DNA of 64,000 nucleotides from the NCBI GenBank assembly GCA_037367405.1, contig JAZKJV010002315.1:310001-374000 (forward strand), written 5' to 3'. Shown in pieces: positions 55,950-64,000 of the stretch (positions are counted from its first letter, which is position 1; each line of letters begins with the position of its first letter). A model generated the notes under the pieces. That model was given only the letters and a program-made list of their open reading frames with translations. It had not been told where the DNA came from and did no database searches. The position numbers were made by a program, and so were the translations under genes. The stretch is from Ottelia alismoides (lineage: Eukaryota > Streptophyta > Magnoliopsida > Alismatales > Hydrocharitaceae).

Positions 55950-57573
55950 AGGATGCAAGTGGATGTTTACAGTGAAGTACCAAGCAGATGATAGCGTGGA
56001 TCGCTACAAGGCGAGACTTATGGCTCGTGGGTTCACCCAAACATATGGGCTGGACTATCAGGATACTTTCTCTCCAATGACTCAGCATTCTATATTGTGG
56101 ATTCTTATTTCTATTGCAGTGACACGAAACTGGACTCTAAATCAGCTTGAAGTAAAGAATGTGTTTCTCTATGATGACTTACAGGAGAAGGTATACATGC
56201 AACAACCACTTGGGTTCGTTGTTGAGGGAGAGTGTCAAAGGTTTGCAGATTTTACAAGACGATCTATGGCCCTAAGTAGAGTCCAAGAGCGTGGTTTCAG
56301 AAATTATCGGATTTGATGGAGCAACAAGGGTTTGTAAGCAACTACATATCATTCATTGTTTGTTCAGATGTCTCAGAGAGGTACATTCATCATACTTGTT
56401 TATGTTGATGATATCATTGTAACAGGGGACGGTAAGCACGCCATTCAGGTTGCTAAGGATTTTCTAGGTCAGCAGTTTGTAACCAAGGACCTTGACAGTC
56501 TACGTTACTTCCTTGAACTGGAATTTGCCAGGAAACAACGAAGTCTTTTGATGACCCAGAGAAAGTACGTTACAGATCTTCTCTCTAAGACAGGCATGGC
56601 AGATTGCACGCCTGCCACTACTCCCATGGACCCGAGCATGAAGTTGCATGGTGATGACACTAAGGAGGTAGACAAGAGGAGGTATGGGGAGCTCATTGGA
56701 AAGCTCCTATACGTGACCTCACTAGGCTAGATATATCCTTTGCAGTAAGCAGAGTGAGTCAATTTATGGAGCAACCTCAACAGGCACATATGAATGTCGT
56801 CCATATGATCCTGAGGTACTTGAAGACCTCACGTGCCACTACTCCCATGGACCTGAGCATAAAGTTGTATGGTGATGACAATGAGGTAGGCAAGAGGAGG
56901 TATAGGAAGCTCATTGGGAAGCTCCTATACGTGACAATCACTAGGCCAGATATATCCTTTGTAATGAAAAGAGTGAGTCAATTTATGGAGCAACCTAGAC
57001 ATGCACATATGGATGTCATCCATATGATTCTAAGGTATCTGAAGACCTCACATGGCATTGGTCTTCTATTTAGCAGAGGCACATCCCATCCCTTGACGTT
57101 ACACTTTGCAGATGTAGATTATGTGGGGTGTCCTAAGGACAGGAAGTCTACCTCTTGCTTTGCAGTCATAGGGAGTTCCTTGGTATCATGGAAGAGCACG
57201 AAACAGACGGTGATCGCTATATCCAGTACATACTCTGAGTACAGAGACATGACATAGGGGAGTATAGAGATGATGTGGGTCAAATCCATTCTTACTGATC
57301 TAACCATTGAGGTACCTCTTCCCATGCACCTCCAATGCGACAGTCAGGTTGCTCTCTTCATTGCCAACAACCCAACCAATCATGGTAGGACCAAGTATAT
57401 CGAAGTAAACTGTCACTACACTCGAGATATGATTTAGAAGGGATTCATCTCCACTACTCATGTCAACTCAGGAGATTAGACAGCAAATGTATTCACTAAG
57501 GCCCTAGCTAGAGGGTCATTCCAGAGATGTTGTTCCAAGCTGTGCATGATCAATATCTACGCTCTCGCTTGAG
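55950..57573 (+). pseudogene. Copia D RT and RNase H
   Basis: 55963-56316 reads [44 protein letters not shown]. 56356-56730 reads YVDDIIVTGDGKHAIQ (intact box) and FLELEFARKQRS. The segment from ATTPMDPSMKL to LRYLKTS is then repeated. RNase H reads FADVDYVGCPKDRKSTSCF and SSTYSEYRDM, with a TAG, then HLQCDSQVALFIANNPTN and SMINIYA-like end (KLCMINIYALA) at 57573. Confidence 0.87.
56614..57053 (+). repeat. Tandem duplication inside copia D pol (about 220 bp x2)
   Basis: Units 56614-56834 and 56835-57053, both starting GCCACTACTCCCATGGAC and ending GACCTCAC(A/G)T. They have diverged at many positions (for example ACACTAAGGAG against ACAATGAG), so the duplication is old. Confidence 0.9.
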
Positions 57574-57579
57574 GGGGAG

Positions 57580-57702
57580 TGTTGAGATATTAGTTATCAT
57601 TTACTGTTTTCTTGTATTTTCATTTCTTTATGTCTATCTTATGTAATTTGTCCAACAGGTTTCTCCTCTATATAAGAGAACCCTAGGATCTCATGAATAA
57701 TC
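57580..57702 (+). repeat. Copia D 3' LTR, left part
   Basis: TGTTGAGATATTAG up to ATGAATAATC, where copia E begins. Comparison with the 5' LTR shows that the expected remainder (AATTCATTGTTTTCTC...) is displaced. Confidence 0.85.
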
Positions 57703-57849
57703 TGTTGGAGAAAAGTGAGTAATCTGTTATTCCAAGGAACCCTAGGCTCTCTTATATTGAGGGAGACCCCATGGGTAAAATACATAAGAGTCCAGAAACG
57801 AAACAGAAATTAACAAACGGTACGTAACATCATAACATAAATCTCTACA
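57703..57849 (-). repeat. Copia E 3' LTR
   Basis: 147 bp. It contains CTCTTATATTGAG in plus orientation. Confidence 0.87.
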
Positions 57850-57856
57850 CTCCCCC

Positions 57857-59552
57857 TCAAGGTGGAGCATAGATATCTATCATGCTCAGCTTAGAAGAAC
57901 ATCTCTGGAAGGGTCCTCTGAGCAGCGGCTTGGTAAATATATCAGCAGTCTGATCCCTTGAGCTAACGTGAGATGTAGATATCAAGCCTCTCTGGATCAT
58001 GTCTCTCGTGTAGTGGCAGTCCACTTCGATATGCTTTGTTCTTTCATGAAATGTTGGATTGTTAGCAATAAACAATGTTGCCTGATTGTCACACTGAAGC
58101 CACATGGGTAAAGGTACAGTCATATGTAGATCTTCTAGCACAGCCCGAACCCACATCATCTCCGTGCTTGCTTGCGCCATAGCCCTATATTCAGATTCAG
58201 CACTGGACCTTGCCACAATAGTCTGTTTCTTGCTTTTCCAAGAAACCAGAGAACTCCCAATAAAAACGGCGAATCTTGAAGTAGACTTTCGATCCTTAGG
58301 GCAACCTGCATAATCTGCGTTTGCACATGCTGAAATAGATAAATCTGTCCTCTTTCGAAATAGCAACCCTGAGCCTGGAGAAGACTTTAGATACCTCAGT
58401 ATCATGTATATGGCATCCATATGAACTTGTCTTGGCTGCTCCATAAATTGAGTCACCCGGCTTACTGCAAAAGGAATATCGGATCGAGTTATAGTGATAT
58501 AAAGGAGCTTACCCACCATCTCTCTATATCTCCTCTTATCTACTTCTGCAGTATCATTGTCATACAGCTTCATGCTCAGATCCATAGGAGTACTCGATGG
58601 TCTATATCCAACCATGCATGTTTCAATCAAAAAATCTGTAATGTATTTCCTTTGGGTCATCACCAGACCCTTTGCATTCCTAGCAAATTCCAACCCCGGA
58701 AAGTATCATAGGGTACCAAGATCCTTCGTGACAAACTGACAGTCCAGGAATGCTTTTGCCCTCTCTACTCCCTGAACATCATCTCCTGTAACCAGAATAT
58801 CATCAACATAGACCATGATGACAACCGTACCTGTAGAAGTCTTCTGAATGAACAACGAGTGATCTGCATTTGATATTTTGAACCCCTGTCGTTCAATTAG
58901 GTGGGAAAGCTTCTGGAACCATGCCCTTGAGCTATGATTAAGGCAATAAATTGCCTTGTGAAGTCTCCACACCATATGCTTCTCCCCCTCAGCAGTGAAC
59001 CCTGGTGGCTGTTGCATGTAGACTTCCTCCTGCAGATCTCCATACAAGAAGGCATTCTTGACATCAAGTTGAGATATAGTCCAGTCACGTACCACAGCAA
59101 CCAATAAGAGAATGCGAAGAGTTGAGTGACGAGCCACTGGAGAAAATGTATCCATATAGTCCACGCCATAGGTTTGTGCGAAACCTCTCGCAACAAGTCA
59201 TGCCTTGTACCGATCTAGACTGCCATATGCATGGTATTTAACTGTGAATACCCACTTGCAGCTAACGATGGATGCATCAGGAGGAGCATTAACCAAGCTC
59301 CATGTGCCACAAGACTGTAAAGCACGCATCTCTTCTTCCATAGCCAGTCGCCAACAATCGAACTTCATAGCTTCTTGATAGGTCCGTGGTATTTCCACGG
59401 AAGATAAAGCGCAGCAAATCTCTGAAAGTCGCCTGTGAGGCGATGAAAGGACACCTGGGAAGCAAAAGGATAAGACGCACAAGTCCGTTTCTGCTTCCGA
59501 ATAGCAATGAGAATATCAAGGTCGTCGTCCACTGTACTGGATGGTGTAGCCT
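57857..59552 (-). pseudogene. Copia E RT and RNase H
   Basis: Starts near 59482 with [40 protein letters not shown]; a frameshift near 59190. 59164-58706 is open: MDYMDTFSPVARHSTLRILL, SQLDVKNAFLYGDLQEEVYM, YVDDILVTGDDVQG (intact). A TGA replaces the Arg codon in LGTLRYF at about 58706. 58693-57857 is open for 278 codons: LEFARN-like start, RRYREMVGKLLYITITRSDI, ANADYAGCPKDRKSTSRF, SSAESEYRAMAQAS, CDNQATLFIANNP and ADIFTKPLLRGPF, stop at 57857. Only two obvious lesions in this half. Confidence 0.9.
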
Positions 59553-59560
59553 CCTCCTGC
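59553..59560. repeat. hAT target-site duplication (left)
   Basis: CCTCCTGC, repeated exactly at 63632-63639. Confidence 0.95.
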
Positions 59561-59578
59561 CAAGGTTCAGAAAGTCGG

Positions 59579-59660
59579 TATGCGGTATTCGTTCGGTCAG
59601 GCGGTCCCGAGCGAGTAAGCGGATATGCGGAAGTATATGCGGATTATGCGGTTTGCAACT
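59579..59660. repeat. hAT subterminal repeats, left
   Basis: Repeated GGTATGCGG, GGATATGCGG and ATATGCGG words (TATGCGG core) close to the left inverted repeat; probable transposase-binding sites by analogy with Ac. Confidence 0.6.
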
Positions 59661-59866
59661 TTGCATTAAAAAATATTAAAGATATGCTCTTAATTGTGAT
59701 GTCAGAGACAAAAAAGTACATGTTTCCATTAGATTCCTACAAAAACATACTTTTAAAAATAAAAAAGGCACCACAATAAAAAGCTACATAGTTCATTTAG
59801 ATATCAAAATACGTTTCTGAATGTAGAATGTTCAAATATATAAAGTTATAAACCGGCTTCTAAATT

Positions 59867-62272
59867 CTAATCTAAATCATCTTCAAAATTGATTGTTGGA
59901 ATGTCATCGTCATCATCGCCTTCTGAGTCACTCATAAATTCTTCTTCTTCGTCCAAAGTTGGCAAAGCTTCCTTATTTCTTTTGCTCCTCCTATTCTCAA
60001 CAAATTCTTCTGCCCCACTTGCTTCTGCAACCAAGTTCCATGTGAGCCCTGACCCTTGGAAGATTTCTTCTTCTTCTTCACTGGTACCAATCCAATCCAT
60101 AACATGTGTTCTGTCCTTTGAAACAAATGGATCTCTCCCAGTTAGTGATCGACGCTCTTTCAGCTTTGAATTGAATTTTACAAAAACCAGATCATTCAAT
60201 CTCTTGGTTTCTAGTTTGTTCCTTTTTTTGGTGTGAATCTGCATTAAGAATATATAAAATATATCAATTATAAATTACAATCACTTAATGAATATATTCA
60301 ATTGTACATCCAAATGGTGATAGTTATACCGCTGCAAATGAGCTCCAATTCCTCTCACAGCCAGAAGAAGAGGATGTCAGCTTCAAAATTCTCAAAGCCA
60401 TTTCTTTCAAATAAGGCGTTTGAGAACCATATAGCAACCACCAATGAGCTACAAGAGATTAGACAGTTAATTTCTTGTAAAATAATAAACCTAACTTAAG
60501 AACTTTTACACCTATAATAAAGTTGAGATATATTACCAGGATTGAAATCATCATCATTAGTGGATCTTTGTCTGACAGCCATTGGCTTTCCAAATGCTCC
60601 TTCTCCCCTTCGATAAATATGAATTTCTTTCTTCGTGATGGCATCCTGAATCTCTAACTCAGGATAAAAAATCTCTATGCATTCCATTAAACCATCAACG
60701 ACGAAGCTATCTTTAGAAATTGCATCGCTATCCCTATAAAAATAATAAGGATTAAGATAGAAAGCTGCAAGATGGAGGGGGCTATCCAATCTTCCTTTTG
60801 TCTTCAACGTAATGGCATCTATAAAGGGCTTGTACGAATGCTCGACATCTTTAAAAATAGCCTTTATTTCTTTTTTTGCATCCTCCAATCCTCCATAAAC
60901 GAAGCCCATTGATGGCTTCCTTTCTCCATCAACAATACGTAAGAGGTGGACAAGTGGAGAGAAGATCTTCAACGTCAAGGATACTTGGCTCCAAAATGAA
61001 GAACTGAGGACAACGGATGCAGCCACCTCACCTTTTCTTGTTTTTGACCACTTACACTCCCTCCACTCATCAGAAGAGAACATCAACCGTAATTTCTCCT
61101 TCTTGTCCATTACACTCTGTAGTGTAAGGAAAGTGGTGGCAAATCTTGTTTGCCCTGGCCGAACAATTTCACCCTTCTGGGTGAACTGCCTCATCAAGCT
61201 CAAAGTCTTTGCATGACTGTAGATAAAGAGAGTGAGAGTTCTAGCCTTAGTGATGCAATTTTTTATCTTCGATTCCTTACCAATCTCCTCAAGTACAAGA
61301 TCAATTCAATGAGCCGCACATGAAGACCAAAACATCCTTGGATATTTGGTCTTAAGAAGCCTCCCAGCTGCCATATTTGCAGAAGCATTGTCAGTAACAA
61401 CTTGTACAACATTTTCTTCTCCAACATCCTTGATACACTCCTCCACCAGAGAAGAGATGTATTCAGCCGTGTGAGAATCAGCAGATGTGTCAACAGACTT
61501 CAAGAAAGTTGTGCCCAAGTCACAGTTGACACACAAGTTCATAATGCTCCTTCCCCTCATATCAGTCCACGCATCGGTTTGAACAACCATTGTTCTTCCA
61601 TGATTCATTGTGATGCTTCAAATATTCCTTTGTTTCATCCACTTCCTCCTTCAACAAAGTTTCTGTTATTTCATAGTATGAAGGTGGTTTGTATCCGCTT
61701 CCGTATTGTCCAATTGCCTCACACATTCGGATAAAGGAATTCTTTGTCACCACATTGAAGGGAATGTCAGCATCATAAAAGAATTTTGCCACATACTTGC
61801 TGACGCGTGCACGCTCCTCTTTGGCTAAGGCATCTTTAATCACCGTTTGTCGCATTGTTGCACCCAAAGACACATCATCTTCAGAAACACGAGGTCTTTT
61901 TGCATCGCCCCCTCCTTCATATGGTTGGTTAGAAGATCCGTCAGATGCTTTGATTGTTACTTCCTCCCGTAGTTCTCTCAAACTAACAACTTTCTCATTC
62001 TTCTTTTTCATAATATCTTCTATATAATCTCTAATTTCCTTCTGGACATTTGCATCGGCCTTTGGACATGCCTTCGTGTTTCCCTTGATGTGTGCAAGAT
62101 GTTGTTTCATTCTATTGATGCCTCCCTTTATGACCTTGCCGCACAAGCGACACGTAACCGTGTTTGAATCGGTTCTTTCAACAAGATATGCATATTTCCA
62201 CCCTGGATCGGTAGATCCAGGTGGAACATAGCAAGGAGATTCTGCCGTAGTAGGTGTGGAAGAGGTGGCCAT
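59867..62272 (-). pseudogene. hAT transposase, three coding exons
   Basis: Exons 62272-60537, 60448-60330 and 60238-59867 with GT..AG introns of 88 and 91 bp and matching phases, about 740 codons. Domains in order: BED zinc finger CRLCGKVIKGGINRMKQHLA (Cys/His at the expected spacing), a basic/coiled region, the DUF659-like part with FYDADIPFNVV, MVVQTDAWTDMRGRSIMNL and VVQVVTDNASANMAAG (RNase H-fold acidic residues), and the C-terminal dimerisation domain HWWLLYGSQTPYLKEMALRI, SGCERNWSSF and IHTKKRNKL. The tail is acidic. Lesions: a one-base frameshift near 61610 and a TGA at 61308-61306 after SSCAAH. Otherwise open. Confidence 0.9.
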
Positions 62273-63180
62273 AACAACTGACCTAAACATGACACAAAAA
62301 TTATGTGTCATTAAAAATAAGCACAAAATGTAATCTTATCGAGAATGTAAGTGTACATATGTTTTCAAGAAGTACACAAATAATAATGGACATTTACATA
62401 TCACTTGCAATAGATGCCTGGCTAGATTTTGTGAACATATAAAATTACAAGTAACATTGCGCCAGATCAACAACCTTTATAAATGAATAGCATGATCAAA
62501 CATAACGATACGTGACAGCTACTAAAAATTACAAATATCATTATGCCAGATACACAGACTAAATAAAATCAAATTTACAGGTAAAAGATAAAACAAGGTT
62601 ATGTTATAAACCTATAAAAATAAATAAATCAAATTCAGCATCTTACAGTAAAAACATGTAAGTCAACAGTGTATGTACTAAATATTGAATGAAAAATAAA
62701 ACAAAATGTATGCATCTGTTCTTTCTGAAGAATTCTAAGAAAGAAACAAGGAAAACAAGGTTTCTTTCTATGGAAAAAGGATTGCAATGGAGGTAAGAAA
62801 TTGGCACTATAAAACAACAGGCAAGTCCCATGTTTCAGGAAAGCTTCTCTAAACAATACGAAGAAAATGTCCAAGGACTGCTTGAAGGGCAACATAGCAT
62901 TGAGAGCAGATGAGGTCCTCTCAAAAGGCCTGAGATGAATTTTTTTCTAATCTCTTTGTGCCCACTAACTAAGACAAACATGATATCAAAAATGGCATAT
63001 GGGATGTGAAATCTCATATACCAAATCATCTGGCTACTCAAGGGGCATAACTTTATTGTGTAAATTAAGAACCAGCTTCCAAGTACCAACTTGCAACCTC
63101 TGTTACACATCAAAGAGCACAAGAACCGACACGAGAGGAGAAACCAAGAAGAACTAGAAGGATCAGAGAGTTACCAACGT
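62273..63180 (-). other. hAT 5' UTR intron, probable
   Basis: No ORF of interest. The minus strand reads CGTTG|GTAACTCTC near 63175 and GTCATGTTTAG|GTCAG just before the transposase ATG at 62272, so this AT-rich stretch is likely a leader intron of about 0.9 kb (inference). Confidence 0.4.
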
Positions 63181-63300
63181 TGGAGGCTTTGAGGCAGAAG
63201 GCGCAGCGCAGGCGGAAGGCGCAGCGCAGTCGGAGGCGGAAGGCGCAGCGCAGCGCAGGCGGTGGAGGCTTTGAGGCGGAAGGCGGAGGATCGGAGGTTG
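63181..63300. repeat. GGCGCAGCGCAG / GCGGAAGGC short tandem repeats
   Basis: Irregular GC-rich repeats within the hAT, in the likely promoter or 5' leader of the transposase gene. Confidence 0.7.
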
Positions 63301-63439
63301 AGGGTATCGTCGAGTCCAAAGGCAGAAGCACGGTGGTGGGTGGTGTCTTTGTCGGGCAGGGGAGTCGAAAGGGCAGAAAGGGGGAGGGGAGTCGAAACGG
63401 GGAGGGGAGTCGAAAGGGAACGCGAGTTTTGATTAATCG

Positions 63440-63613
63440 GTATCTCAGTCGGATCCTTAAATGGATCAGCCGCATGAACGACCGCATGAACGGGCGCATA
63501 TGCGGTTTATGCGCCCCGATTGTGCGCTTGGGCCGCATACAGCTGCATATAGGATATGCGGTTCGGCTGGGTGCCCGCATGCGCATATGCGGCCGCATAT
63601 GCGGCCGCATGGG
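63440..63613. repeat. hAT subterminal repeats, right
   Basis: Many CCGCATATGCGGC and GCGCATATGCGG palindromes directly inside the right inverted repeat, a denser version of the left side. Confidence 0.75.
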
Positions 63614-63639
63614 CCGACTTTCTGAACCTTGCCTCCTGC

Positions 63640-64000
63640 AATGAAGAATCCTGCACATGTACGATATTTGACCCATCATTAGTGATGCCATCTGAACATA
63701 CCTGAGGCGTGATGGATGCCTGACGTGTAGTCTGAGCAGGACCTGACCGACTCGTATAGAATTTAGGTAAAGGTGGAATAGGCGGTTGCAGAGGTAGCGG
63801 TGGTGGTGGTGGTGTAGCAACAGGAGCTGGAGTGGACTCAGGTGAATTCAAACTAGGAGGAGGAACGTAGACATCATCGTTGGTAGTGGACGATACCAGC
63901 CTGTCACCTGTAGGGGAAAAGTACATAACGGACTCAAAAAATGTGACATCAGCACTGACAAAATATTTCTTGTTTATGGGGTCATAACAGGGATAACCCT
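63640..64000 (-). pseudogene. Copia E integrase-RT linker, upstream of hAT
   Basis: The minus-strand frame reads MYFSPTGDRLVSSTTNDDVY, then a Pro-rich PPPPPLPLQPPIPPLPKF stretch and QASITPQVCSDGI. It matches the linker of copias A and D and joins 59552 after removal of the hAT. The frame is open to the window edge. Confidence 0.85.

Larger units (their letters stand above)
53044..57702 (+). mobile_element. Copia D: element with tandem duplication, 3' LTR interrupted
   Basis: A plus-strand copia. 5' LTR 53044-53152, primer site TGGTATCAGAGCG at 53153-53165, polypurine tract TTGAGGGGGAG at 57569-57579, 3' LTR from 57580. The 3' LTR is cut at 57702 by copia E; its last 20 or so bases must lie beyond the window. 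The integrase is largely deleted and a 221-bp segment of RT-RNase H is duplicated. Confidence 0.87.
59561..63631 (-). mobile_element. hAT DNA transposon, 4,071 bp
   Basis: Perfect 18-bp terminal inverted repeats (CAAGGTTCAGAAAGTCGG at 59561-59578 and its complement at 63614-63631) and a perfect 8-bp target duplication. It encodes one transposase on the minus strand and has subterminal GCATATGCGG-type repeats at both ends. Perfect ends mean the copy could still be moved in trans by a compatible transposase (inference). It lies in the integrase-RT linker of copia E. Confidence 0.95.
57703..64000 (-). mobile_element. Copia E: best-preserved copia, 5' end outside window
   Basis: A minus-strand copia inserted in the 3' LTR of copia D after TAATC. 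3' LTR 57703-57849 (TGTTGGAG...CTCTACA), polypurine tract TTGAGGGGGAG on the minus strand at 57850-57862. Pol is visible back to the integrase-RT linker at the window edge, interrupted by a hAT transposon at 59561-63631. Long clean frames suggest it is younger than A-D. Gag, protease, integrase and the 5' LTR would lie beyond 64000. Confidence 0.88.

Overview
This is nuclear DNA from a flowering plant, almost entirely transposable elements nested inside one another. The evidence is short-LTR Ty1/copia elements with an initiator-tRNA-Met primer site (TGGTATCAGAGC), plant L1-type LINEs with CCHC-bearing ORF1s, a BED-finger hAT transposon, hAT-like MITEs, and a host gene with a compact 80-bp intron beside giant TE-filled ones. 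I cannot fix the species or say monocot or dicot. No bacterial-type operon, CRISPR array, tRNA or rRNA gene was seen.

The non-TE backbone is a minus-strand host gene. Four exons (50866-50569, 40903-40801, 40720-40584, 11365-11195) have GT..AG borders and matching splice phases, giving one open frame of about 236 codons. Two weaker upstream exon candidates (51951-51870, 51545-51454) also join in phase. The introns are 9,665 bp, 80 bp and 29,218 bp. I do not recognise the protein with certainty; it looks like a large all-helical protein.

Layout. 1-2.7 kb: unclassified DNA, an RTE LINE tail and a gypsy RT fragment. 2.7-11 kb: a plus-strand LINE split inside its YADD codons by copia A (minus), which itself carries a non-autonomous LTR element. 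11.2-11.4 kb: host exon. 11.6-28 kb: a truncated LINE, then a minus-strand LINE carrying another LINE and a hAT-type MITE; the MITE carries copia B, whose gag carries an organelle-like insert, which carries an LTR-like block. 28-34 kb: MITE and copia remnants and a probable SIRE-like LTR. 34-39.5 kb: LINE F. 39.8-40.4 kb: copia 3' remnant. 40.6-40.9 kb: two host exons. 41.4-50.5 kb: copia C with a near full-length LINE in its gag. 50.6-52 kb: host exons plus a 240-bp LINE stub. 53-57.7 kb: copia D, whose 3' LTR is hit by copia E (57.7 kb to beyond the window), which carries a 4,071-bp hAT transposon.

Copias A-E are relatives: LTRs of about 110-150 bp, the same primer site, and a TTGAGGGGGAG-type polypurine tract. 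All are broken. Perfect target-site duplications were found for copia A (GATAC), the non-autonomous element (CTTAG), copia B (CTTTT), the MITE (ATTCCCTC), the hAT (CCTCCTGC) and several LINEs, so the order of insertion can be read directly. The best-preserved protein gene is the hAT transposase, with one frameshift and one stop.
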